Assembly (NCBI GenBank): GCA_000437895.1 | Contig: FR902129.1 | Location: 30,953-94,952, forward strand | Source of the DNA: Clostridium sp. CAG:914 | GTDB taxonomy: Bacteria; Bacillota_I; Bacilli_A; RF39; UBA660 | Length of the DNA stretch: 64,000 nucleotides | Direction of reading: 5' to 3' | Shown here: one piece after another, positions 8,326-16,529 of the stretch | How the letters are laid out: each line of letters opens with the position of its first letter | Numbering within the stretch: the first letter of the stretch is position 1 | Program-made: the position numbers and the translations under genes | The notes under the pieces: model-generated | Told to the model about the DNA's origin: nothing | Databases searched by the model: none | Seen by the model: only the letters and a program-made list of their open reading frames with translations

Positions 8326-8739
8326 ATGAAAAGAGAAAGTTCAAGAGCAGTTATAATTGATAATAATAGAGTGCTAACTATGTTTAGAAGAAAGATTGAT
8401 GAAGTGGGAAATAAGAATGAATATTATGCTATCCCAGGTGGAGGTATTGAAGAGAGTGAAACAATGGAAAAAGCTGTAGTTAGGGAACTACAGGAAGAAT
8501 TAAATGTTAAAATTAAAATATTAGGTTATTTAGGTAAAGTTGAAAAAGAAAAAGATATAGAAAACTATTTTCATTGTGAAATAATAGAAGGAAAGCCACG
8601 TCTAGGTGGAGAAGAATTAGAAATAATGACTGATAGTAATTACTATGAACCAATGTACATGGATATTAATGAATTAAAAAATAAAAACTTTCAAAGAATG
8701 GATGTAGTAAATAAAGCATTAAATAAGAAATATGAATAG
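8326..8739 (+). CDS. Nudix hydrolase
   Basis: 137-residue member of the Nudix family, which cleaves nucleoside diphosphates linked to another moiety. The Nudix box is clear (GGIEESETMEKAVVRELQEE, about residues 39-58), with the magnesium-binding REL-x-EE present and the final glycine of the box replaced by asparagine. The N-terminal strand RAVIIDNNRVLTMFR and the AIPGGG lead-in are typical. The start has AAGGAG at a good distance. The substrate is not predictable. A terminator lies upstream, so it probably has its own promoter (TATAAT at 8303-8308). Confidence 0.85.
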   Translation: MKRESSRAVIIDNNRVLTMFRRKIDEVGNKNEYYAIPGGGIEESETMEKAVVRELQEELNVKIKILGYLGKVEKEKDIENYFHCEIIEGKPRLGGEELEIMTDSNYYEPMYMDINELKNKNFQRMDVVNKALNKKYE

Positions 8740-8775
8740 TGAAAATAGGAATTAATATTATATTGTAGGAGTATA

Positions 8776-8784
8776 TGATATAAT
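8776..8784 (+). promoter_or_regulatory. Extended -10 element upstream of the 8813 gene
   Basis: TGATATAAT (TGn plus TATAAT at 8779-8784), 28 bases before the ATG at 8813. No clear -35 box, as is common for extended -10 promoters. Confidence 0.5.
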
Positions 8785-8812
8785 ATAAATATATATTAAG
8801 GAAGGTGACAAA

Positions 8813-9886
8813 ATGGAATTATTTAGAAAAAATAGAGCACATGAATTATCAAAAACTATTCAAAAATTATTTGATACAGAAGGATTTTATGAAGAACTAC
8901 TAAAATATAATAGCCAAATGGATTCTTTCTATAATAATTTAGGGATGATTATAGAATACTACATAATTACAAGAGATAAAAAAATGCATACAGTAGAAGA
9001 ATTAATGAATTTAATATCAAATCTATATAATGAGTGGAAAGAAAAATATAAAGAAAATGCAATGAATAAAGGCTTTTTAACGCATTCTTGTAATGGATTA
9101 TTTAAAGAAAAAATATTAGAGAACGGATTAGGACATCAAAATAATAGAGATAAAGACTTAGAATCAAAATTAACCTATCTAGAAGAATATTTAGGACAAA
9201 GTAGATATTTAAAGCAACAGAAGAACTCATATGATGAAATATATTTATCAACCCCAGGTACCTCAAGTATATCTTATGCCTCTAATTATGCTCCAGAGCG
9301 ATTATTTCTGGGGATACTAAGTCAAGATAATCCTCTTCCAATCATTGTAGGAGAAACAAGATTAGACTATTATAAACGAGTAATTGATGAAAAAGTAAAA
9401 GATTTAGATAATAGTGAAGATTTAAAGAAAATAGCCTATGAAGTTTTAGAAAAACTTTTAACAAAAAGACCAATTATAGTTTTTGTACCAATTAATAGTA
9501 GAAATTATAAGTTGAATATTAGCATGTCTAGTACTAGTAGTGAAAAAGTAGAAATTAATAAGTTTATTGAAGATAATATACATGATGATTACTTAAGATT
9601 TTTTAGTCATACTATTAATGGATGGGATTCAAATAATTTAAATGACATGGTGGTAGAAAATGTGTTAATTCCTCCTAAAGAGTTAGGAATAATAACTATT
9701 CCTTCAAGATATGAATTTATACAAATGAAAGCAAAAGTTTTAGGAATAAGTAATGGAAAAACTATTAATTATGATGGTGAAGAGATAACAGAAGAAGTTA
9801 CTGAAGAAAAATATGAATACAAATGGAATGAAACTAATGAAGAACATGTGTATAATTATAGAGTAACAAACAATAAAAAAATATAA
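8813..9886 (+). CDS. Uncharacterised protein with an ADP-ribosyltransferase-like pattern
   Basis: 357 residues, no signal peptide or membrane segment, unrecognised. Its middle region reads like a conserved enzyme core: GFLTHSCNG (88-95), ILENGLG (101-107), a YLSTPGTSSISYAS stretch (144-157) with APERLFLG (160-167), and PIIVGETRLDYY (176-187). The order His-x5-10-Ile-x3-Gly-Leu then Tyr-Ala resembles the start of ADP-ribosyltransferase or KptA-like folds (H...I..GL, then Y). That is an inference from pattern, not a homology call. The C-terminus is acidic and lysine-poor (EEITEEVTEEKYEYKWNE). It has a strong site (AAGGAAGGTGA), and an ABC exporter gene starts 20 bases downstream, so the two may act together. 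Confidence 0.55.
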   Translation: MELFRKNRAHELSKTIQKLFDTEGFYEELLKYNSQMDSFYNNLGMIIEYYIITRDKKMHTVEELMNLISNLYNEWKEKYKENAMNKGFLTHSCNGLFKEKILENGLGHQNNRDKDLESKLTYLEEYLGQSRYLKQQKNSYDEIYLSTPGTSSISYASNYAPERLFLGILSQDNPLPIIVGETRLDYYKRVIDEKVKDLDNSEDLKKIAYEVLEKLLTKRPIIVFVPINSRNYKLNISMSSTSSEKVEINKFIEDNIHDDYLRFFSHTINGWDSNNLNDMVVENVLIPPKELGIITIPSRYEFIQMKAKVLGISNGKTINYDGEEITEEVTEEKYEYKWNETNEEHVYNYRVTNNKKI

Positions 9887-9906
9887 AATATTAGGATGTG
9901 ACAGTA

Positions 9907-11589
9907 ATGAAAAAATATTTATTAAAAATAAAAAAACTAATTATATTAATATTTATTGCTTATGGAGTATTATCTTTAATCAATATCTTTAATCCAATAA
10001 TCAATGCCAAATTACTCACTAGTTTAACAAATTTTAACTTAAACGAAGCTTATAAATATACCTTTATATTTTTTGTAATATCAATTTTATCAGTATTAAT
10101 TAATAAACTGGCAATTAAATTATTAGGAAAAATTCATGAGAAACTTCTTTATGATATAAGATATGACATAATACAAAGATTATTTAAACTTAAAATGAAA
10201 AATTTTGATGAAATACCATCAGGAAAATTCCAAGAAAGAATTAAAAATGATCCAGAAGGTATATTTTCTGTTTTTAGTGTAGTTCAATATAATATTTTTA
10301 ATATAATAACAGAAGTTTTTATGCTAGCTTATGTAATGTATTTAAATATCATAATAGGACTTATTTATATTTTAGGAATTATCATTATTTATTTCTATGA
10401 GAAATATGCTTATGAGAAATTTGAAAAATTAGAAGAAGAATCAAAGATTCAAAGAGAAAAAAGTGGTACTATTTTAAATGAAATATTAAGAGGAATAAGA
10501 GATATAAAATTACTAGGTATTACTAATAAAGTAAATAAAATGACAAGTGAAACACTAGATAAACAATCAAAACTAGATACAAAGATTTCTATATCAAGAA
10601 TGAACATATATAATACCACTGAAATAGTAAAAGATATATTAATATTTATAATTATATTTCTAGGAATATTTTTAATAAATATTAATAAATTAACTCTAAC
10701 TACTTTTCTAATTATATTTATGTATAGGAATGATATCTTTTCACTTGTATTTAGTTATACTTCTTTAAAAGAATATTTGGTTAAATATAAAGTGGCCAAA
10801 AATAGAATTATGGAATTATTTGATAATAAAAAGTTTCCTATAGAAACATATGGAAATGAAAGTATAGATAATATAAAAGGAGAAATAGAATTTAAAAACG
10901 TAAGTTTTGCTTATAATAAAAAAGAAATTATACATAATGTATCATTTAAAGTTAACCCCTTAGAAGATGTCGCTTTAGTAGGAAAAAGTGGAAGTGGTAA
11001 GAGTACATTATTTAATTTACTAACAAAGAGTTATGATAATTATGAAGGAATAATAACCATAGATGGTGTTGATATTAAAAAATTAAATCAAAAGACACTG
11101 ATAGATAGTATTTCAATTATAAGTCAAAATCCCTATATTTTTAATTTGTCAATTAAAGATAATTTAAAATTAATTGATAAAAATATTACAGATGATGACA
11201 TAATTAATGCTTGTAAAACTGCTAGAATTCATGATTTCATTGAGACTCTTCCAGATAAATACAATACTTTGCTAGGAGAAGGAGGAGTAAATTTATCGGG
11301 AGGACAAAAACAAAGATTAGCAATTGCAAGGGCATTGTTAAAACAAAGTAAAATACTTTTATTTGATGAAGCAACTTCATCTCTTGATAACATAACACAA
11401 GACGAAATACAAACTGCTATCAAGTCAATTTCCAAGAATTTTACCATAATAACAATAGCACATAGACTATCTACGATAATCAACTCAAATAAAATATATT
11501 TATTGGAAGAAGGAAATATAATAGCCTGTGGAACACATAAAGAATTATTAAAATCAAATACATATTATAAAGAACTATATAATAAATAA
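9907..11589 (+). CDS. ABC transporter, fused permease and ATPase (exporter type)
   Basis: 560-residue half-transporter that would work as a homodimer in the cytoplasmic membrane. About 280 residues of transmembrane helices precede a nucleotide-binding domain with Walker A GKSGSGKST (about 360-367), Q-loop ISQNPY, signature LSGGQKQR, Walker B ILLFDEATSSLD and H-loop AHRLS. There is no peptidase domain. I start at ATG 9907 because the AGG of the ribosome-binding site (9893-9895) is too close to the in-frame GTG at 9898. The substrate is unknown. It follows the 8813 gene directly, so that protein or its product is a candidate partner. It ends before a bidirectional terminator. Confidence 0.9.
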   Translation: MKKYLLKIKKLIILIFIAYGVLSLINIFNPIINAKLLTSLTNFNLNEAYKYTFIFFVISILSVLINKLAIKLLGKIHEKLLYDIRYDIIQRLFKLKMKNFDEIPSGKFQERIKNDPEGIFSVFSVVQYNIFNIITEVFMLAYVMYLNIIIGLIYILGIIIIYFYEKYAYEKFEKLEEESKIQREKSGTILNEILRGIRDIKLLGITNKVNKMTSETLDKQSKLDTKISISRMNIYNTTEIVKDILIFIIIFLGIFLININKLTLTTFLIIFMYRNDIFSLVFSYTSLKEYLVKYKVAKNRIMELFDNKKFPIETYGNESIDNIKGEIEFKNVSFAYNKKEIIHNVSFKVNPLEDVALVGKSGSGKSTLFNLLTKSYDNYEGIITIDGVDIKKLNQKTLIDSISIISQNPYIFNLSIKDNLKLIDKNITDDDIINACKTARIHDFIETLPDKYNTLLGEGGVNLSGGQKQRLAIARALLKQSKILLFDEATSSLDNITQDEIQTAIKSISKNFTIITIAHRLSTIINSNKIYLLEEGNIIACGTHKELLKSNTYYKELYNK

Positions 11590-11670
11590 AAAATATATTA
11601 AAAAACTTTAAATGATTGTCTTACCATTTATTGACTTATTCCTTGAAAATAAAATAATACCACAAAAATA

Positions 11671-11716
11671 AAAACGATTTAAGAATTTATCAAATTTCTC
11701 TAAATCGTTTTTATTT
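11671..11716. terminator. Bidirectional terminator between the ABC gene and tRNA-Arg
   Basis: AAAACGATTTA and TAAATCGTTTT form an inverted repeat about 20 bases apart, with T-rich flanks on both sides. It would stop the rightward ABC transcript and the leftward tRNA transcript. Confidence 0.7.
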
Positions 11717-11728
11717 TATATACAAATA

Positions 11729-11804
11729 TGGCGTCCCCGAGTGGACTTGAACCACCGACCACTTGCTTAGGAGGCGAGTGCTCTATCCGCTGAGCTACGA
11801 GGAC
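11729..11804 (-). tRNA. tRNA-Arg, anticodon CCU
   Basis: Read on the minus strand, the gene runs from GTCCTCG to the encoded CCA (complement of 11729-11731), 76 bases. The acceptor stem GTCCTCG pairs with CGGGGAC. The D-arm region is TAGCTCAGCGGATAGAGCA, the anticodon loop is CTCCTAA (anticodon CCU, reads AGG), and the T-arm is GGTGGTTCAAGTCCACT. It stands alone between convergent and divergent neighbours. Confidence 0.95.
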
Positions 11805-11824
11805 ATAATTTTTCTTACCACTTA

Positions 11825-11853
11825 ATTATAGCAAAACCTATTACAAAAGTAAA
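11825..11853 (-). promoter_or_regulatory. Promoter of tRNA-Arg
   Basis: On the minus strand, TTTACT (complement of 11848-11853), a 17-base spacer and the extended -10 TGCTATAAT (TATAAT at 11825-11830), about 20 bases before the tRNA 5' end. Confidence 0.75.
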
Positions 11854-11872
11854 GTGTCATATTTTTTAAAAT

Positions 11873-11900
11873 TTGATTTCTAAAAAAATTATGTTATAAT
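11873..11900 (+). promoter_or_regulatory. Promoter of the 11964 transglutaminase-like gene
   Basis: TTGATT (11873-11878), 16-base spacer, extended -10 TGTTATAAT (TATAAT at 11895-11900). Transcription should begin inside the palindrome that follows. Confidence 0.75.
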
Positions 11901-11901
11901 A

Positions 11902-11915
11902 ACTGCAATTGCAGT
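11902..11915. promoter_or_regulatory. 14-bp palindrome at the transcription start, possible operator
   Basis: ACTGCAATTGCAGT is a perfect palindrome beginning two bases after the -10 box, directly over the expected +1. A repressor dimer bound here would block initiation. The regulator is not identified. Confidence 0.45.
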
Positions 11916-11963
11916 GCAATGTATTTAATAATATATTGTCAATGTTTAAAGTGGAGGATTTTA

Positions 11964-13469
11964 ATGAGAGGTAAATTAATATTAAGTGATTTTGATGAAT
12001 ATGAAAGTACTAAATACAATATTTCTGAAGGATTAGATCCTTATGACTATGAAATATCTATATGTACTGATTTAAGTGAAGAATTTGTAAATTTAATTTT
12101 AAATATTGGTGAAGGGAATGAAAGAGATTTAAATGCAAGTATTGAAGCTGTAATAGATTGCTGTGAAGATGAAGAAAGTAAAACATTCTTTAAACAATAC
12201 AAAAACAGAACGTTAGAACTTTTGCAAAATACTGAATATGTTACTTTTAATTTTGATGTTGAAAAAATATGTGAATATGTAAAAGCAAATAAAATTTTAA
12301 GAACGAAGAAGATAATATTTAATGATATATTAGAATTGAAAGCAGAAATAGTAACAGAAATAATTAATACTTTTGGTAATGATACTTCAAATATTTATTT
12401 TAATGTGGTAGGTAATGATAAATTAATAAGCTTTGAAGAATATAAAGCTACTGTAAAAGTAATAGATGATATAGTAAAAGATATAGAAAAGTTTAATTTT
12501 TCACCAATGGAAAAAATAATGTATGTTTATGACATAGTAAGAGATAAGGTATATGCTGAAGTTGATGAAAACGAAGATAAAAACATATCTAGAAATCTAT
12601 CATCAGTCTTACTTGGAAATAAAATTGTATGCGTAGGATACGCAAAAATATTTAGAACTATATTAGAAAAACTTGGTATAAGTTCTCATGAAGTATATTT
12701 ATATTATCCTAATAAAAATGGAGGTCATGCAAGAAACGAAGTATATATTAAAGATGAAAAATATGCTGTCGATGGTGTTTATTATTTTGATCCTACATGG
12801 GATAGCAAAGAAAGTGAAAATGATAATTCTTATTTATTTTCATATAGATATTTTGCTATGACAAAACCAGCAATGGATTTAATGGACAAAGGAAGATTAA
12901 TTGATAGGGTTTTTCCTTGCTTTTCTGATGATATAGCATATAAGTTTGAAGAAATTATTAAAGAGGGATTAGAAAAAGTACCAGAAGAGATGATAAAATC
13001 GATAAATTATATGTCAAGTTTAGTTTATAACAAACAACTTATAGATAAATTTAGATTAATTTTATACAGACAAGGAATAACTAAATCATTATTAGAAGTA
13101 GATACAGATAAAGTTATTGAAGAACTAATACCATTGGTGGAATATTTTAATAAACCATTATCTGCTAATATATTATTAAAGGTTTTATATAATGTAAGAA
13201 AACAACAATATTATACTAATCCAGAAAAATATCCATTTGGATTAAATGAATTTTATAAAACTATTATAGAATCTAGATGGTGTTTTGAAATGACAGGAAT
13301 GCAAAAATTAGCCTATGAGATTGCAAAACCAAAAGAAAAGGGAAGAATTATATCAAATAAAATAGTTGAATATTCACAAAATACAGATTTATATAGAAAT
13401 ATAGAACGAGTAAAATTTGCTAAAACATTAAGAAGAATTTGTAATAATAAAAAAGATAATGAAAAATAA
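11964..13469 (+). CDS. Transglutaminase-like cysteine peptidase, cytoplasmic
   Basis: 501 residues with a transglutaminase-like core: C223 in KIVCVGYAKIF, H255 in GGHARNEVYI and D276 in YYFDPTWDS, spaced like the Cys-His-Asp triad of the family. No signal peptide or membrane segment is present, unlike the secreted homologue at 59851. A glutamate-rich N-terminal half and a helical C-terminal 200 residues have no match I recognise. The start is ATG 11964 behind GTGGAGG; ATG 11928 would place 12 unlike residues in front and lies close to the start of transcription. The family includes proteases and amidases, so the exact reaction is open. Confidence 0.75.
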   Translation: MRGKLILSDFDEYESTKYNISEGLDPYDYEISICTDLSEEFVNLILNIGEGNERDLNASIEAVIDCCEDEESKTFFKQYKNRTLELLQNTEYVTFNFDVEKICEYVKANKILRTKKIIFNDILELKAEIVTEIINTFGNDTSNIYFNVVGNDKLISFEEYKATVKVIDDIVKDIEKFNFSPMEKIMYVYDIVRDKVYAEVDENEDKNISRNLSSVLLGNKIVCVGYAKIFRTILEKLGISSHEVYLYYPNKNGGHARNEVYIKDEKYAVDGVYYFDPTWDSKESENDNSYLFSYRYFAMTKPAMDLMDKGRLIDRVFPCFSDDIAYKFEEIIKEGLEKVPEEMIKSINYMSSLVYNKQLIDKFRLILYRQGITKSLLEVDTDKVIEELIPLVEYFNKPLSANILLKVLYNVRKQQYYTNPEKYPFGLNEFYKTIIESRWCFEMTGMQKLAYEIAKPKEKGRIISNKIVEYSQNTDLYRNIERVKFAKTLRRICNNKKDNEK

Positions 13470-13512
13470 GAAATTAATTTTAAAAAATATATATAAGTGT
13501 AACATAAAAAGG

Positions 13513-13541
13513 TTGACACAACAATATAATTATGTTAGAAT
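13513..13541 (+). promoter_or_regulatory. Promoter of rpsP-khpA
   Basis: TTGACA (13513-13518), 17-base spacer, TAGAAT (13536-13541) preceded by TGT, an extended -10. About 24 bases separate it from the rpsP ATG, with AAGGAGG between. Confidence 0.85.
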
Positions 13542-13564
13542 TTTAACTATGTAAGGAGGAAATA

Positions 13565-13837
13565 ATGGCTACAAAAATTAGATTAACAAGAATGGGAGCA
13601 AAGAAAGCACCATTTTACCGTTTAGTAGTTGCTGATTCAAGAAGTCCTAGAGACGGAAGATTTGTTGAACAAATTGGAACTTATAATCCATTAACAACAC
13701 CAGCCGAAATTAAAATTAACGAGGAGTTAGCTTTAAAATGGCTAAATAATGGAGCAATACCTACGGATACTGTTAAAAATTTATTGAGTGATGCTGGAAT
13801 TATGAAAAAATTCCATGAATCAAAGATGGGTAAATAA
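13565..13837 (+). CDS. rpsP: 30S ribosomal protein S16
   Basis: S16 is an early-assembling protein of the 30S body. The 90 residues include the family block KIRLTRMGAKKAPFYRLVVAD followed by SRSPRDGRFVEQIGTYNP, and end at the usual length. The stop codon shares its last base with the khpA start (TAATG). Operons of this type usually continue with rimM, trmD and rplS; here they are missing after khpA. Confidence 0.98.
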   Translation: MATKIRLTRMGAKKAPFYRLVVADSRSPRDGRFVEQIGTYNPLTTPAEIKINEELALKWLNNGAIPTDTVKNLLSDAGIMKKFHESKMGK

Positions 13838-14085
13838 TGAATTTAGTAGAATTAACTGAAGCAATTATAAAAAGATTAGTTGCTGATCCAGAAACAGTAT
13901 CGGTAAAAGAATTTGATACAGAAGAAGAAAATACTGTACAAATAGAGGTATTAATACAAGAAGATGATATGGGTAGAGTAATTGGCAAAAATGGAAAAGT
14001 AATAAGTGGAATTAGGACAGTAGTTCAAGCAAGTTCTAGTTTATATGATAATAAAAAAGTTAAAATAAATGTATCATCATACTAA
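13837..14085 (+). CDS. khpA: KH-domain RNA-binding protein KhpA
   Basis: 82-residue single KH domain protein. The RNA-binding loop is GKNGKVISGIRTVV (about residues 51-64), preceded by DDMGRVIGKNG, the standard KhpA signature. In streptococci and bacilli KhpA pairs with KhpB/Jag and affects cell division and elongation. It is the last gene of the short rpsP operon and is followed at once by a terminator. Confidence 0.93.
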   Translation: MNLVELTEAIIKRLVADPETVSVKEFDTEEENTVQIEVLIQEDDMGRVIGKNGKVISGIRTVVQASSSLYDNKKVKINVSSY

Positions 14086-14116
14086 GAAATAGTCTATTAA
14101 GATTATTTCTTTTTAT
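14084..14116 (+). terminator. Terminator after khpA
   Basis: AAGAAATAGTC / GATTATTTCTT around TATTAA, followed by a T-run. Confidence 0.75.
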
Positions 14117-14119
14117 ATA

Positions 14120-15053
14120 ATATCCCAATTTAATACATATACAAAAAGAATAAAAAATATAGATTATGCTCCGTTAATCTTATTCAATAGTTATAATAAC
14201 GATAAAAATATTACGCCAGTACTTACAAATTGGTTTAAAGGAAGAAGTATTCCTTCGTGGAGAGATGATTTAGATTTATTACTTGTCAAGTTGAATATTT
14301 CATCTCCTGAAGAATTATTAGATAAGGCATTCGGATTGTCATTGTCGGACCAATATTGGGTAAAACCAGCTGATTCAAATATTGAATATAAAGATATAAA
14401 TTTCTTTGAACATGATTTTAAAGATTCAGAGTTTACTAATGCTACATTTAGTAGTGGAGTAGATAGTAGTACAAAAATTAGTCTAATATCACCGAATAAT
14501 ACCACTGATGGGAGATTAAAGAAAACATGGATAATTAAAAATAACAAAAGATATTTATTAAAAGGTGGATATAAAAATGAATTAATGCAACCTTTTAATG
14601 AAGTACTAGCTAGTATGATATGTGAAAGATTAGGATTTAACCACTATTGAAGTCATTAATGGAAAAGTAGTATCTAAATGTGAATGTTTTATCAATACAT
14701 ATACAGAACTTATTCCAGCACATCAAATATTATATGAAATTCAAAAAAAAGAAAATGTTTATGAAGAATATATTAAAATTTTAGAAAATAAAGGTATTAA
14801 TAATGTTAGAGAAAAATTAGATAGGCATCTAAATAATTTTGGAATAATAAAAAATGTTAATAATTTAAATTGGATTGATATTAAAGATATAAAAAGAATT
14901 GATTTATCTAAACTTGATGGCGTAGTAGACGAATTTGATGAATTATTGCATAAATATCAAAGTACAACTAGAATGACAGATAGAAGAATTAATAAGATAT
15001 GTACTTTGTTGATTAGTAGAATAAATAAGTTAGAAAATATAATTAATAAATAA
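14120..15053 (+). pseudogene. Decayed HipA-type kinase gene
   Basis: A broken reading frame fills most of the gap between khpA and ftsA. The first open piece (14120-14650) has the conserved start region WFKGRSIPSWRDDL and LDKAFGLSLSDQYW, then KPADSNIEYKDINFF, and stops at TGA 14650. A second frame continues from about 14641 with ELIPAHQILYEI, the HipA-like catalytic motif DRHLNNFG, and a C-terminal helix ending at TAA 15053. A frameshift near 14640, no start codon at the front, and probably lost segments around DRH (the usual residues between RLD and the motif are missing) show it is dead. Intact members are serine/threonine kinases of the HipA/CtkA group, often toxins or phage-defence genes. 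Confidence 0.75.
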
Positions 15054-15224
15054 ATTTTATAAATATTAATTTAGAAAATTTATTTGGATATTATAATGTC
15101 TGCTGTAATTCAAGTTATTTCGTATAAATTTGATTTGCAACTCAATATTATCGACTTAAACACTTTTTTACTACAGAAATGTTTCACATCAATTGTAATA
15201 CTACATTTTTACCAAAATATTTTA

Positions 15225-15253
15225 TTGATTTATCAATCTAGTTATTGTATAAT
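15225..15253 (+). promoter_or_regulatory. Promoter of ftsA-ftsZ
   Basis: TTGATT (15225-15230), 17-base spacer, TATAAT (15248-15253), 32 bases before the ftsA ATG. The rest of 15054-15284 shows no gene I can support. Confidence 0.75.
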
Positions 15254-15284
15254 TAAATTGTATCATTTTAGGAGAGTCGATATC

Positions 15285-16529
15285 ATGAAAAAAATATATA
15301 CTAGTATTGATATTGGATCAGATACTATTAAATTTGTCGTAGCAGAATTGTATAAAGAAAAATTGCATATTTTGCATTCCTCTTCTATAAAGTCAAAAGG
15401 AATAAGAAAAGGGTTAATAATAGACTCTAATTTAATGGTAAATTCAATAAAGGATGGAATAAAAGTAGTTAGTAATGACTTAGGATTTCAAATAAAAAAA
15501 GTCATTGTTAATGTACCAAGTTATAATGCTAAGTTTATGTATGTTACTAATAAAATAGAAATTAATGAAGAAATAACTACTGAAGACATAAATAAAGTTA
15601 TTAAGTCTTCAGTATATGGTAAAATAGATAGTGATTATGAATTGGTAACAGTACTACCTTTAGAATTTGTAATTAATGAGAGTGATAGTGTAGAATATCC
15701 TGTTGGTCTAAAAGCAAATACTCTAGAAATAAAAGGAATAATGATAACAGTACCTAAGAAGAATATTTTTTCTGTGGTAAGTGTTATGGAAAGTGCCGGT
15801 CTAGAGGTTGTAGATATTACTTTATCAGGGTTATCTGATTATAGTGAAGTAAAAAGGGATAATATCAAAAATAAAGTTGGTGCTATTATTAATATAGGAC
15901 ATGACATAACTAATGTATCTGTATTTAATAAAGGTAAATTAATGAATACTGAGGTATTACAGATAGGTGGACATAACGTTGAGAAAGATATTGCTTATGT
16001 ATTCGGTATTAATGTAATTGATGCCAGAACAATAAAAGAAAAATTTTCTTTTGCTCATAAAAGATTTGTTACCTTGACTGATACTTATGAAATAAAAAAT
16101 AATGATGAAAAATTAATTAAGATAGGCCAATTAGAAGTTACAGAAGTAGTTATGAGTAGACTTACAGAGATACTTAATTATGCTAAGAAGCAGATATTGT
16201 TACTAACTAAGAAGAATATTGAATACATAATTATTACTGGTGGAACAACAGAAATGAAATATTTTAAAAATTTAGTATATGAAATTCTTGGGAAAGATGT
16301 TATAATATACTTAATGAAGGATATTGGCATAAGAGATAATAAGTATATAAGTGCTTTTGGTAGTATAAAGTATTTTATAGAAAAGATGACTATAAGAGGA
16401 AAAGATTATTCTATGATTAGTCCTTTGGATGAAGAGTTATTGTTAACTCCTGAATCAAAAACAAGAAGAGATAAAGTGGGTATAGCTGGAATGTTTAAAA
16501 ATTTTGGTAAAAATAAGGAGGAAAAATAA
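15285..16529 (+). CDS. ftsA: Cell division protein FtsA
   Basis: Actin-like ATPase that tethers FtsZ filaments to the membrane and recruits the divisome. The 414 residues start MKKIYTSIDIGSDTIKFVVAE (phosphate-1 loop), include a SHS2 insert, the phosphate-2 segment VGAIINIGHDITNVSVF, and an adenosine loop ITGGTTEMK. The C-terminal KVGIAGMFKNFGKN is an amphipathic membrane-targeting helix as in other FtsA proteins. The reading frame stays open upstream to 15084, but only ATG 15285 has a site (GGAGAG) and matches family N-termini. The stop overlaps the ftsZ ATG by one base. Confidence 0.95.
   Translation: MKKIYTSIDIGSDTIKFVVAELYKEKLHILHSSSIKSKGIRKGLIIDSNLMVNSIKDGIKVVSNDLGFQIKKVIVNVPSYNAKFMYVTNKIEINEEITTEDINKVIKSSVYGKIDSDYELVTVLPLEFVINESDSVEYPVGLKANTLEIKGIMITVPKKNIFSVVSVMESAGLEVVDITLSGLSDYSEVKRDNIKNKVGAIINIGHDITNVSVFNKGKLMNTEVLQIGGHNVEKDIAYVFGINVIDARTIKEKFSFAHKRFVTLTDTYEIKNNDEKLIKIGQLEVTEVVMSRLTEILNYAKKQILLLTKKNIEYIIITGGTTEMKYFKNLVYEILGKDVIIYLMKDIGIRDNKYISAFGSIKYFIEKMTIRGKDYSMISPLDEELLLTPESKTRRDKVGIAGMFKNFGKNKEEK

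Noticed and set aside
15084..15284. Extra 67 residues on ftsA
   Set aside because: Not family-like, with promoter boxes inside this stretch; ATG 15285 has a strong ribosome-binding site.
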